Source: Dongia deserti (GTDB lineage Bacteria > Pseudomonadota > Alphaproteobacteria > Dongiales > Dongiaceae). Taken from it: a stretch of DNA of 64,000 nucleotides. The translations under genes were made by a program, and so were the position numbers. The notes under the pieces are model-generated. The model saw only the letters and a list, made by a program, of their open reading frames with translations. It did not search any database and was not told where the DNA came from. The stretch lies in NCBI RefSeq assembly GCF_003574735.1, contig NZ_QORW01000019.1, positions 1 through 64,000 on the forward strand, in the 5' to 3' direction. Positions within the stretch are counted from its first letter, which is position 1. Each line of letters starts with the position of its first letter. This document shows, piece after piece, positions 1 through 9,849 of the stretch.

Positions 1-257
1 GCGAACCAAGCGACGACAGCGGATCCACTGATAGCGCCTCCGGCAGTGAGTCCGAAGGAAGCAGCCCCAGCGGCGGCGGCGTTGCTGATGCGGCCGGCGG
101 CGCGGTCAGTGATGTCGGTCGCGCGGTCGGTGATGCCGGCCGGTCAGTAGGCGACGCGGTTGGCGGCAAGGGAGGTCGTGGCTCGATCGGTGGCGGCGGA
201 CACGACGGCAAGGGCGGCAAAGACAAGGGCAAGGACAAGGGGCGCAAGAACGACTGA
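1..257 (+). CDS. C-terminal end of a Gly/Ser/Lys-rich low-complexity protein (partial)
   Basis: An open frame enters from the left edge and stops with TGA at 255-257, giving about 84 residues. The sequence starts acidic and serine-rich, passes through imperfect repeats of the type AVSDVGRAVGDAGRSVGDAV, and ends in a very basic tail of GGKDKGKDKGRKND type. No domain is recognisable. Such repeats with a lysine-rich end occur in exported or nucleic-acid-associated low-complexity proteins, but nothing here decides between them. It faces rhaI tail to tail with a 72 nt gap. The reading frame is convincing because it stays open and compositionally coherent; the function is unknown. Confidence 0.5.
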   Translation, partial: EPSDDSGSTDSASGSESEGSSPSGGGVADAAGGAVSDVGRAVGDAGRSVGDAVGGKGGRGSIGGGGHDGKGGKDKGKDKGRKND

Positions 258-329
258 CACCGGCTCGCTTCGCCTGTTTCCGCAAGAAGACCTTGGCGCG
301 TGGCGCAATGTCCTATGTAGCGAGCGGAT

Positions 330-1625
330 CTAGACGATGCCGCTTCCGCCGCGCGCAACCGGCGGACGCTTCTTGGCCACGTTGGTGCGGTACCCGCTAG
401 TGCGATAGGCGGTGATCGGATCGATCGCGCCACTATCATCCTGACGCGCTTTCTTCAGGATCGGCTCGACATCGGTGCGGAAGCCGGCCTTCAAGATCTC
501 CGAAGCCAGCATGACGTCGTTCCGATCCTGTGCTTCCTCGAGCCCTGTGCGGTCGACCAGCAAGGCCTGCGCGTAGGCGCGGCGGATCTCGTTGGCACTG
601 CGGATCAGGCTCTCGATCGGATCGGTCACATTGTGTGACTGGTCCAGCATGTGCGCGGGATCGAAACGCGGCGCGCGGTGCAGCTCCGCATCCACGAGCT
701 CGTTAAAGACGAGGAACAGGCGAAATGGATCGATCGAGCCGGTGTCGAGATCATCGTCGCCGTATTTCGAATCGTTGAAGTGAAATCCGCCGAGCCGCCC
801 GAACTGGATCAGGCGCGCTACGATCATCTCGATATTCACGTTTGGCGCATGGTGGCCGAGATCGACCAGGCAATAGGCGCGGTCGCCTAGGCTGGTCACG
901 GCGAGATAGCTGGTGCCCCAATCCTGGATGACCGTCGAATAGAAGGCTGGCTCGTACATCTTGTGCTCGATGAACAGCTTCCAGTCATTCGGGGTCGCTG
1001 CATAGATCTGCCGCACGGACTCGAGATACCGCTCGAACGCCTTGGTGAAGTTGGTCTGGCCGGGGAAGTTGGACCCATCGGCGATCCATACCGTCAGGGC
1101 CTTGGAGCCGAGCGCCTTGCCGATCTCGATGCATTCGAGATTGTGCTCGACTGCCTGCTGGCGTGTCGCCTTGTCGGTATGGGAAAGCGAGCCGAACTTG
1201 TAGGACAGCTTCTGGTCCCGCTGGTCCTGGAAAGTATTGGAGTTCATGGCATCGAAGCTGAGGCCGCGCGCGGCGGCATACAACTTCAGCTCGTTCGCAT
1301 CGCGCGGCTTGTCCCACGGGATGTGCAGCGAGACACGCGGGGTCGCGCGGCACAGCTGGTGGATGACGCAGCAATCGTCGAGCTTCTCCAGAATGTTCCG
1401 TGGCTCGCCGATGCCCGGAAATCGAGCGAAGCGCGTGCCGCCGGTGCCGACGCCCCAGGAAGGAACCGCGACCTGGAAGGTGGCGACCTTCTTGGTGACG
1501 CTGTCGATGTCGACGCCGCGACGCGCCAGCTGCTCGCCCAGCGCACTATAATCGGCGGCAAGGGCCGTGCTCAGCGGCTTGTTGTGCTCGGCGATCACGT
1601 CAGGGGAAATCTGCCATTCGGTCAT
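330..1625 (-). CDS. rhaI: L-rhamnose isomerase, rhizobial RhaI type
   Basis: The 431-residue product is a xylose-isomerase-like TIM-barrel enzyme that converts L-rhamnose to L-rhamnulose, the first catabolic step in the cytoplasm. Metal-site residues of the family are visible in FIEHKMYEP, CLVDLGHHAP and GGFHFNDSKYGDDD. The frame stays open to 1862, but the extra 79 codons overlap the end of rhaD and look like low-quality translation. The ATG at 1625 (MTEWQISPDVIAEHN) follows a GGAGG-like site in the reverse complement (CTGGGAGGAGTGCG) and is chosen. It lies 32 nt downstream of rhaD, so the two form one operon. The neighbourhood of rhamnose genes supports the assignment. Confidence 0.9.
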   Translation of the reverse strand: MTEWQISPDVIAEHNKPLSTALAADYSALGEQLARRGVDIDSVTKKVATFQVAVPSWGVGTGGTRFARFPGIGEPRNILEKLDDCCVIHQLCRATPRVSLHIPWDKPRDANELKLYAAARGLSFDAMNSNTFQDQRDQKLSYKFGSLSHTDKATRQQAVEHNLECIEIGKALGSKALTVWIADGSNFPGQTNFTKAFERYLESVRQIYAATPNDWKLFIEHKMYEPAFYSTVIQDWGTSYLAVTSLGDRAYCLVDLGHHAPNVNIEMIVARLIQFGRLGGFHFNDSKYGDDDLDTGSIDPFRLFLVFNELVDAELHRAPRFDPAHMLDQSHNVTDPIESLIRSANEIRRAYAQALLVDRTGLEEAQDRNDVMLASEILKAGFRTDVEPILKKARQDDSGAIDPITAYRTSGYRTNVAKKRPPVARGGSGIV

Positions 1626-1657
1626 CGCACTCCTCCCAGGACTCTTGCGCGGGCTTG

Positions 1658-3760
1658 TCAGCGCGTGAAAGACTGCGCGTTGCCCGCATCGACATTGATG
1701 ATGTTGCCGGTCGATTTCGCCGAAAGATCGGAAGCGAGGAAATAGGTCGCCTCCGCAATGTCCTCCGGATAAACTGACAGTTTCAGCATGCTGCGCTTGC
1801 GATAGTGCTCTTCCAGCTCGTCCGGTTTCATGTTGTAGGCGGACGCGCGCTGCGCCCGCCATTCTCCGGTCCAGATCTTCGACCCGCGCAGCACCGCGTC
1901 GGGATTGACGACATTGACGCGGATGCCATGGTCCGCGCCTTCCAGCGCCAGGCAGCGCGCAAGATGAATCTCAGCCGCTTTGGCGGCGCAATAGGCGGAC
2001 GCATTGACCGAAGCAGCGAGGCCGTTCTTCGACGCGATGAATACGATCGCGCCGCCCAGCTTCTGTTTCTTCATCAGCCGGAAGGCTTCGCGCGAGACCA
2101 GGAAATAGCCCTTGCCCAGGATGTCCATGTTGCGGTCCCAGACCGCGAGGTCTGTGTCCTCGATCGGTGAAGCCGAAGAAATCCCGGCATTGGATACCAG
2201 AATGTCGAGCCCGCCATATTCCGCTGCGGCGTGCGCAAACGCCGCGATGACCGCGTTTTCGTCCGTGACGTCCATTGCGAACGATCGCACCTGGTCCTTG
2301 CCGAAGCTCTTGGCGAACTCGACCTCGGTTTCCTTAAGCGAACCTTCATCGATGTCCGCGAGCACGACACAGGCGCCTTCGCTCATCAGCTTGGCGGCGA
2401 TAGCGCGGCCAATGCCGCCCGCACCGCCGGTCACCAGGGCGATGCGGCCGGCGAGCGACTTGGGCTTCGGCATGCGCTGCAACTTCGCTGCCTCCAGCAG
2501 CCAGTATTCGATGTCGAAGGCTTCCTGCTCCGGCAAGCCGACATAGGAATCGACGAGGGCCGCGCCGCGCATCACGTTGATGGCGTTGACGTAGAACTCG
2601 CCGGCGATGCGCGCCGTCGCCTTGTCGCGCGCGAAGGTGATCATGCCGATGCCAGGCACCAGATAGACCACGGCATTGGGATCACGCATCTTCGGACTGT
2701 CCGGGCGCTTGCAGCGCTCATAGTACGCTGCGTATTCCGCGCGATAGTCGGCGATCGCCTTGTCGAGGCCGGATACTGCGGTGTCGAGATTCTTCGAGAC
2801 CGGATCGAACGGCACGACCAGCGGCGCGATCTTGGTGCGCAGGAAATGATCTGGGCAGCTTGTGCCCATCGCGGCGAGCTTCGAAAGCTCGTGTGAATTG
2901 ACGAACTCCAGTACCGCCGGCTGGTCGTCAAAATGCCCGACCTTCTTTTCCGCGCCGCCGATGCGGGCGCGGATCTCCACCATCAACTGGCCGGCGATGC
3001 GGCGGCGATCGGCTGGCGCCAGCGCCTGATGCTGGGCACCGCCGAAGCCCGGCTTGCCGCGCGTCTCCTCCGCGAACCAGCGCACCGCTTTGTTGATGGC
3101 GCGCAAAGTGACTTCGTAGCATTCCTTGGCGCTGTTGCCCCAGGCGATGAGGCCATGGCCGCCGAGGACCGCGCCCTTCGCCTTCGGGTGTTCCTTCACG
3201 AAGCGCTCGAGATCGAGGCCGAGCTGAAAGCCCGGTCGGCGCCAAGGCAGCCAGCCGATCTCATCACCGAACACCGTCTGCGTCACGGCCTTGCTGTTCT
3301 TCATCGCTGCGATCGCGATCACTGCGTCGGGGTGCATGTGGTCGACATGCTTGTAGGAAATGAAGGCGTGCAGGGGCGTGTCGATTGAGGCCGCGCGGGG
3401 GTTGAGGTTGAAGGTGCAATGGGGGAGATAGCCCACCATCTCGTCTTCGTACTTCTCACCGCGATAAACTGCCTTCAGATGCTGCAGCTTCTCCATATAG
3501 AGCGTGGCGAAGCCGTCCAGCTTCATGGTGCCGACGTCACCGCCGGAGCCCTTCACCCACAGCACCTCGACCTCTTTACCCGTCAAAGGATCCTTCTGGA
3601 TCACTTTGGCGGAGGTGTTGCCGCCACCGTAGTTGGTGATGCGCTTGTCGGCACCGAGGAGATGCGAGCGGTAGAGTAGCCGCCCCGGCTCATCCAAACT
3701 CGCGGCGTGCGCCTCATCCCAGCGATTCTCCAAAAGCTCAATCTGGGCCAAATCGGCCAT
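1658..3760 (-). CDS. rhaD: bifunctional rhamnulose-1-phosphate aldolase / short-chain dehydrogenase
   Basis: This 700-residue fusion is typical of rhizobial rhamnose loci. The N-terminal half (about 1-400) is a class II aldolase domain, with NYGGGNTSAK near residue 43, the histidine cluster HVDHMHPDA, and GHGLIAWG near residue 200. It should split rhamnulose-1-phosphate into dihydroxyacetone phosphate and lactaldehyde. The C-terminal part (about 435-700) is an SDR domain with VTGGAGGIGRAIA near 441 and YCAAK near 588, presumed to oxidise or reduce lactaldehyde. The start at 3760 leaves a 177 nt divergent promoter region shared with the DeoR regulator, which probably represses it. rhaI follows in the same operon. 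Confidence 0.92.
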   Translation of the reverse strand: MADLAQIELLENRWDEAHAASLDEPGRLLYRSHLLGADKRITNYGGGNTSAKVIQKDPLTGKEVEVLWVKGSGGDVGTMKLDGFATLYMEKLQHLKAVYRGEKYEDEMVGYLPHCTFNLNPRAASIDTPLHAFISYKHVDHMHPDAVIAIAAMKNSKAVTQTVFGDEIGWLPWRRPGFQLGLDLERFVKEHPKAKGAVLGGHGLIAWGNSAKECYEVTLRAINKAVRWFAEETRGKPGFGGAQHQALAPADRRRIAGQLMVEIRARIGGAEKKVGHFDDQPAVLEFVNSHELSKLAAMGTSCPDHFLRTKIAPLVVPFDPVSKNLDTAVSGLDKAIADYRAEYAAYYERCKRPDSPKMRDPNAVVYLVPGIGMITFARDKATARIAGEFYVNAINVMRGAALVDSYVGLPEQEAFDIEYWLLEAAKLQRMPKPKSLAGRIALVTGGAGGIGRAIAAKLMSEGACVVLADIDEGSLKETEVEFAKSFGKDQVRSFAMDVTDENAVIAAFAHAAAEYGGLDILVSNAGISSASPIEDTDLAVWDRNMDILGKGYFLVSREAFRLMKKQKLGGAIVFIASKNGLAASVNASAYCAAKAAEIHLARCLALEGADHGIRVNVVNPDAVLRGSKIWTGEWRAQRASAYNMKPDELEEHYRKRSMLKLSVYPEDIAEATYFLASDLSAKSTGNIINVDAGNAQSFTR

Positions 3761-3828
3761 GAATCCTCTCCCTGCCTGGCAGTGGTTTAGCGGCGAGCAT
3801 CGCGCCCGCCGGCAAGAAAATCAATTCC

Positions 3829-3881
3829 TTTCGATCAATTTCCTTCATTTTGCCCCGCAGCATGACTGATTGTGATCGAAA
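3829..3881. promoter_or_regulatory. inverted TTTCGATCA / TGATCGAAA pair between rhaD and deoR
   Basis: A perfect 9-nt inverted repeat is formed by TTTCGATCA at 3829-3837 and TGATCGAAA at 3873-3881, within the rhaD/deoR divergent region. The same core recurs at 7077-7085, next to the second DeoR gene. DeoR-family repressors often bind several half-sites around a promoter, so this is the most likely operator for the local regulator(s). Binding is inferred. Confidence 0.5.
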
Positions 3882-3885
3882 CTGA

Positions 3886-3913
3886 TTGACTTGGCCGTGA
3901 GCGACCGTAATCT
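3886..3913 (+). promoter_or_regulatory. candidate sigma70 promoter of the first DeoR gene
   Basis: TTGACT (3886-3891) is followed after 16 nt by TAATCT (3908-3913), which would start transcription about 18 nt before the ATG at 3938. A GGAGGG ribosome site lies at 3926-3931. The TGATCGAAA half-site (3873-3881) sits directly upstream of the -35 box, which fits autoregulation. The boxes were judged by eye only. Confidence 0.4.
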
Positions 3914-3937
3914 GCGATCAAGAGGCGGAGGGTCGGC

Positions 3938-4744
3938 ATGCACGAGCGGGAGCGCCATCGCATCATCCTGAGCGCACTCCAGGAGCGGGCGGTCGTCACG
4001 GTCCAGGACGTCATGGAATATACCGGCGCGTCGGAGGCGACGATCCGGCGCGACATGGCGGCCCTCGCCGACGAGGGCCGTCTGCGCAAGGTGCGTGGCG
4101 GGGCCGAAGCGATCCATCCCGCCAGCACTCTCACCGCGCGCTCCTTCCGGCAGAGCCAGTCGGTCAACCTGGCGCAAAAGCGCGCGATCGCGCGCGCGGC
4201 TGTCGAATTGTGCCACGAGGGCGAGGCTGTCATCATCAATGGCGGCACGACGACCTTCCAGATGGTGCATTACCTGACCGGACATCGGCTGCAGGTGCTG
4301 ACCAACTCGTTCCCGATCTCGGAACATCTGCTCAGGCATTCCCGCTGCACCGTGATGGTGCCGGCCGGCACGATCTACCGCGAGCAGAGCATCATCCTGA
4401 GCCCGTTCGAGAATGACGGGACGGCGCATTTCTATGCCAAACGCATGTTCATGAGCGCGCAGGGCGTGAGCCCGCTCGGCATCATGGAGTCGGACGCGCT
4501 CATCGTCCAGTCGGAGCAGCGCCTGATGCGCCAGGCGGAAGAGCTGGTGCTGCTGGTGGATTCGAGCAAGTTCAAAAACCGCTCCAGCCTCATCATCTGC
4601 CCGCTGGAGCGCGCCGCCACCATCATCACCGACGAGGGCATCAGCGACGATGCCCGCCGCATGGTGGAAGATGCGGGGATCGGGTTAATCGTTGTCGCGC
4701 CAGAAAGCGCGAGCGAGCGGGAGGAGTCGACGCTGGTGGCGTAG
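3938..4744 (+). CDS. rhaR: DeoR-family transcriptional regulator (RhaR-like)
   Basis: The 268-residue protein has a DeoR N-terminal winged helix (residues about 5-58) with the hallmark SEATIRRDMAALADEGRLRKVRGGA. A DeoR sensor domain follows, of the ISOCOT sugar-phosphate-binding type, seen in IINGGTTTFQMVHYL, LTNSF and LVDSSKFKNRSSL. In rhizobia a DeoR-family RhaR represses rhamnose genes, and this gene diverges directly from rhaD-rhaI. A good GGAGGG site precedes the ATG. A second DeoR gene lies at 6273-7064, so which one answers to which rhamnose intermediate cannot be read from sequence. The family call is firm; the gene symbol is by context. Confidence 0.8.
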   Translation: MHERERHRIILSALQERAVVTVQDVMEYTGASEATIRRDMAALADEGRLRKVRGGAEAIHPASTLTARSFRQSQSVNLAQKRAIARAAVELCHEGEAVIINGGTTTFQMVHYLTGHRLQVLTNSFPISEHLLRHSRCTVMVPAGTIYREQSIILSPFENDGTAHFYAKRMFMSAQGVSPLGIMESDALIVQSEQRLMRQAEELVLLVDSSKFKNRSSLIICPLERAATIITDEGISDDARRMVEDAGIGLIVVAPESASEREESTLVA

Positions 4745-4769
4745 TGCGCCCCTGATCATCTCACTCAAT

Positions 4770-4895
4770 GTCATCCCGGCCGAGCGGAGCGAGCGCCGGG
4801 ACCCATACGACGGCGCAGCCTTCGGGTCTACCAATGCGGAAGCGTGGATGGCGCATGGGCCCCGGATCAGCCGCAAAGCGGCTGTCCGGGGTGAC
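4770..4895. repeat. dispersed palindromic intergenic element, copy 1
   Basis: The gap between deoR and rhaK holds a 126-nt element bounded by GTCATCCCGG and CCGGGGTGAC, an imperfect terminal inverted repeat. An internal hairpin is formed by AGCCGCAAAGCGGCT. Its first 37 nt (4770-4806) reappear in reverse orientation at 21182-21218 with 4 mismatches. It looks like a REP/RIME-type repeat of alphaproteobacterial intergenic regions and may also terminate the convergent transcripts of deoR and rhaK. Confidence 0.6.
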
Positions 4896-4908
4896 GTTGA
4901 AGGGGCGG

Positions 4909-6276
4909 TCACTGTTGCGCGCAGAGGTTACGCCAAGTCTCGCGATATTCATGCAAGCTCTTCAACTCCAGAGCGCTCGCTTCCTCGATCTGCGGCGCGA
5001 ACACCTGGCGCTTGCTGTGCGCTTCGAGGGCGAGCGCGGCAGCGCCCATGGCGGTCCCTTCCGCCGCAATGTTGTGCGACACGCGCTGCGCAGGCCGCAG
5101 GGCTGCCAGCGTCCCAAGCAGCGTCTTGTTCCGCGCCAGCCCGCCATCCACCACGATCGGGTTGGCGGAGCGAAGCTGGTCCAGCACCACATCCATCATG
5201 AGCGCGACATAGAGCGTGGCGATCGCCGTACGCTCTTCCGCGCCGGAGGGCTCCGGTCCTTTCAGCGCGCCTGCACGCGAGGGGAAGGGGCCACCCGGCG
5301 CAAGGCTCGGCAATGCGAATTGTCCGCGATCGATCACGCGCTGCAGACTCTCACGCGAGACGACTGCCTGCGCGCCTTCGGTGATCACCTCGTATTCGCG
5401 GCCGCCCATGAAGCGCGCGGTAGCGATCGGCGCACGATCGACCGTCACATTAGCCAGCATGTCGCGCGACGCGTCCAATGCGTCGAGCGGGCAAGCCTGA
5501 TTGAACACGATGACCCACGTGCCGGTGGAAATGAGTGTGACGTCGGAATGGCCGAGGCTGCGGTAGTAGTACAGCGCGGCATTGCTGTCATGGACGCCGT
5601 TGTGGATCGGGACGGATTGACTGCCGATGCGCGCCTCACCCAGGATCTCGCCGGCGCGGCGGAGGGGCGGGAACTTCGCGCGCCAGCCGCGGCGCTCAAC
5701 CAACGAACTGAACGTGTCCGCGCGCGGATTCCAGAGATGCGAGTGGCAGCCGATGGAGCTGATCTCCGACACCTTCGCCCTGGTGAACAGCCAGTTCCAG
5801 AATTGCGGATAGTTGAGGATGGCGTCGGCTTGGCGGAACATGTCCGGCGCCATCTGCTCGCGCATGTAGATGTGGCGCGCGACATTGAGGCCGCCGGGCA
5901 GATTGGGCGTGAAGCTCTCGGCAAAGTCCGGCGCTTGCCCGGCGAACCGGCGATCGATCTCCGATGGCACCGGCTGCTCGTAATCGAGGATCGGCGCGGC
6001 AAGCTCATCACCCGTGGTGAGCGCGAAGGTGCAGCCATGGGTACTCACCATCAATCCGGCAATCTCGTGGCGCTCCGATAGGCTGGCGAGTGTTGCCTTC
6101 AGCCACTCGAAGAGAGGCTGGTGATCCAGCACGCGCAGCCCATCGGCCAGGATCGTGCGCTGCGCGGTGCGTTCTTCAAAGAGCAGCTTGCCCGTTCGGT
6201 CGCCGAATCCCAGCAGCTTCGCATTGGTCTTGCCGAGATCGAAGACAGCAAGCGCCTGTTCGTCACCCGTACTCAC
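4909..6276 (-). CDS. rhaK: L-rhamnulokinase-type FGGY sugar kinase
   Basis: The 455-residue protein belongs to the FGGY carbohydrate kinase family. The N-terminal phosphate loop is AVFDLGKTNAKLL (residues about 10-22), and the C-terminal nucleotide-binding half contains VVDGGLARNKTLLG and GTAMGAAAL. By location it phosphorylates L-rhamnulose to the substrate of RhaD. It resembles the rhizobial RhaK more than enterobacterial RhaB, which starts differently. In Rhizobium, RhaK is also needed for RhaSTPQ transport activity. Its start overlaps the stop of the upstream DeoR gene in an ATGA, so the two are co-translated. The exact substrate is inferred from context. Confidence 0.82.
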   Translation of the reverse strand: MSTGDEQALAVFDLGKTNAKLLGFGDRTGKLLFEERTAQRTILADGLRVLDHQPLFEWLKATLASLSERHEIAGLMVSTHGCTFALTTGDELAAPILDYEQPVPSEIDRRFAGQAPDFAESFTPNLPGGLNVARHIYMREQMAPDMFRQADAILNYPQFWNWLFTRAKVSEISSIGCHSHLWNPRADTFSSLVERRGWRAKFPPLRRAGEILGEARIGSQSVPIHNGVHDSNAALYYYRSLGHSDVTLISTGTWVIVFNQACPLDALDASRDMLANVTVDRAPIATARFMGGREYEVITEGAQAVVSRESLQRVIDRGQFALPSLAPGGPFPSRAGALKGPEPSGAEERTAIATLYVALMMDVVLDQLRSANPIVVDGGLARNKTLLGTLAALRPAQRVSHNIAAEGTAMGAAALALEAHSKRQVFAPQIEEASALELKSLHEYRETWRNLCAQQ

Positions 6277-7064
6277 TGTTTGTCCCCGCTCTTGGGTGTC
6301 CTGGCGATGATGACCTTGATGCCGGCGTCGGTCAGCATGCGGTCGTCGGAGTCGGAGAGTCCGTCATCGGTGATGAGGGTCGCGATGCGCGAGAAGCTGA
6401 CGACCGAGTAGCGGGCTCGCACGCCGAACTTCCGGCTGTCGGCCAGCACGACGACTTCATCGGCGCGCCCCAGCAGGCGTTCCATCTCGCGCACCAGCAG
6501 GGGATGGGATTCCATAACGCCGGCCGGTCCGACCCCTTGCGCGCCGATGAAGAACTTGGATGCGTAGAACTCCGGCAGCTCCATCTCCGGCGAATAGAGA
6601 ATGCCCGGACCGCGATGCAATTCGCCGCCGGCGATGGTCAGGTGACAGGTTCCGTTCTGCCATAGCGTCGCGGCGAGCGGCATGGAGTTGGTGTAGATCT
6701 TGACGTTGCGACGCGCGAGCCGCAGCGCGAACAGGTAGCAGGTGCTGCCGCCGTGGATGATCAGCGCGTCGCCGTCACTGACCAGTTTCTCGGCCTCCTC
6801 CGCGATCGCCTTCTTGGCCTCCACGCCCAGCATCTGGTTCTCTTCGAACGGCCGCGCAGATAACCGCTCGGGACCACTGCCATTATCGGCCGCTGCGATT
6901 CCGCCAAAGACCTTACGCACAGCGCCCATCTCATGGAGCTTGCCGATATCGCGACGGATGGTGGCGGGTGAGGCGACGACGATCTGCGAGAGATCGCGCA
7001 CGGTCGCGAATGGCCGGTCGCGCAGGAAACCGAGGATGTGTCGATGACGCTCTCCCTCATTCAT
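6273..7064 (-). CDS. second DeoR-family transcriptional regulator
   Basis: The 263-residue protein has the DeoR winged-helix signature (ASPATIRRDIGKLHEMGAVRKVFGG) in its first 60 residues. The sensor domain shows IIHGGSTCYLFAL, YTNSMP and LADSRKFGVRARYSVV. It is clearly paralogous to the regulator at 3938-4744 but diverged along its whole length. It is co-transcribed with rhaK (4 nt overlap) and diverges from the rhaT importer operon across a 275 nt region containing a TGATCGAAA box and a large palindrome. It may control the importer while the other DeoR controls rhaDI; equally, both could share sites. Confidence 0.82.
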   Translation of the reverse strand: MNEGERHRHILGFLRDRPFATVRDLSQIVVASPATIRRDIGKLHEMGAVRKVFGGIAAADNGSGPERLSARPFEENQMLGVEAKKAIAEEAEKLVSDGDALIIHGGSTCYLFALRLARRNVKIYTNSMPLAATLWQNGTCHLTIAGGELHRGPGILYSPEMELPEFYASKFFIGAQGVGPAGVMESHPLLVREMERLLGRADEVVVLADSRKFGVRARYSVVSFSRIATLITDDGLSDSDDRMLTDAGIKVIIARTPKSGDKQ

Positions 7065-7076
7065 GGCACGCCTCGA

Positions 7077-7085
7077 TGATCGAAA
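7077..7085. promoter_or_regulatory. TGATCGAAA box next to the second DeoR gene
   Basis: TGATCGAAA, followed by TTG, lies 13 nt upstream of the DeoR start at 7064. It is identical to the half-site at 3873-3881 near the other DeoR gene, which suggests a shared operator sequence. Confidence 0.4.
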
Positions 7086-7117
7086 TTGCTCACTGCTGCA
7101 CTGCAGCGATCAGCTTG

Positions 7118-7155
7118 CATGAGTAAGGATGATCGCTTGACGATCCTTGCTCATG
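7118..7155. promoter_or_regulatory. large imperfect palindrome over the rhaT promoter
   Basis: The arms CATGAG.AAGGAT..TCG and CGATCCTTGCTCATG flank a 5-nt centre (CTTGA), with one mismatch and a 2-nt bulge. The centre and right arm include the -35 box of the promoter at 7137-7165. A shorter perfect palindrome, GCTGCACTGCAGC, lies upstream at 7095-7107. The position is that expected of a repressor operator. Confidence 0.5.
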
Positions 7156-7165
7156 CATGTTTAAC
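7137..7165 (+). promoter_or_regulatory. candidate sigma70 promoter of the rhaTPQS operon
   Basis: TTGACG (7137-7142), a 17-nt spacer and TTTAAC (7160-7165) make a good match to the consensus. Transcription would begin near 7172, leaving a leader of about 168 nt before the TTG start at 7340. Confidence 0.5.
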
Positions 7166-7339
7166 CTTAATCAAGGCGATAGGAAAGCAATTCCCCGATC
7201 TTTCGGCGCACGCCGGAAGACCGTCACAAGAGATCGCACAAGGGAGGCAAGCGCACATGGTTGGGGCGACATCTGCCGGCCGCCTTGCGTGCATGGTCTG
7301 CAAGCATCGCGGTGCCGCGCCGCGTCGGGAGCGCGCCCG

Positions 7340-8859
<1,520 letters not shown>

Positions 8860-8860
<1 letters not shown>

Positions 8861-9849
8861 TGGCGGTCGCAGCGGCGATCCAGCGGCGCTCGGCCGCCTC
8901 ACGGCTGGTCGAGGCGTACGGCCAGGAACTCGTGGTGCTCGGCGCCATCATCGCCTTGTTCGTGATCGTCGGCACCGTCAACCCGCGGTTCCTCAGCGAG
9001 AACAATCTGATCAACATCTTTTCGGGCAACGCCTATATCGCCGTCGCGGCAATCGGGATGAGTCTCGTTATCATCAGCGGCAATATCGACGTGTCGGTCG
9101 GATCCCTGATTGGGGTGCTCGCGACGATTGCAGGCACGCTGGCAGTGCAGGGCTATCCGATCTGGGTCGCCTGGACGGTTCCGGTGCTGGTGGGAATGGC
9201 GATCAATGCCTGCGTCGGCGCGCTGATCGCCTATTTTCGCATTCCGTCCATCGTGGTCACGCTCGGCATGCTGTCGATCCTGAAGGGCGGGCTCATCAGC
9301 ATTACCGCAGGCACCTGGATCACAGGCATGCCGCCGGAGTTCTTCATCGCGCAGGCGCGGTTCTTCGGCATCCCGGCCCCGGTCTATTTCATGGTGGTGC
9401 TGACCGTGGTTATGGCCCTGTGGATGCGCTATGCCGGACTGGGCCGGGCGATCTATGCGGTTGGCGGCAACGCGGAAGCCGCGCGCGCCTCCGGGCTTTA
9501 TCCCGAGCGGATCTGCGTCGCGGCCTTCGCGATGCACGGCTTCTTCGCAGGCATTGCGGCGCTGCTGTTCGCGACCCAGCTGCAGGTGATCCAGTCGACG
9601 GTTCCGCCCAACCTGGAGCTGACGGTGATCACCGCCTCTGTCATCGGCGGCGTCTCGATCCTGGGCGGCACGGGCACGGTGATCGGCTCCACTTTGGCCG
9701 CGATCCTCTTCGCCTGCATCAGCTCGGCACTCGTCTTTCTCAACGTGTCGGCTTATTGGCTGCGCGCGGTTCTGGGCCTCCTGATCCTGGCGACGGTGCT
9801 GGCCGACATGGCGCGCCGGCGCCGCCATCGCGTGGCGGGGAGGGTGTGA
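8860..9849 (+). CDS. rhaP: rhamnose ABC importer, inner-membrane permease 1
   Basis: The 329-residue BPD_transp_2-type permease is hydrophobic throughout, with about 9-10 membrane segments. It shows the family sequence IISGNIDVSVGSLIGVLATIAG and the cytoplasmic-loop motif YAVGGNAEAARASGLYPERI, where the ATPase docks. It starts inside the rhaT stop codon (TAATG), so synthesis is coupled. With RhaQ it should form the heterodimeric channel of the rhamnose importer. Assignment to rhamnose rests on the locus, since CUT2 permeases do not reveal substrate by themselves. Confidence 0.85.

Noticed and set aside
1626-1862. 79-codon N-terminal extension of rhaI
   Set aside because: It overlaps the rhaD coding end and lacks any similarity to the family; ATG 1625 has a ribosome site.
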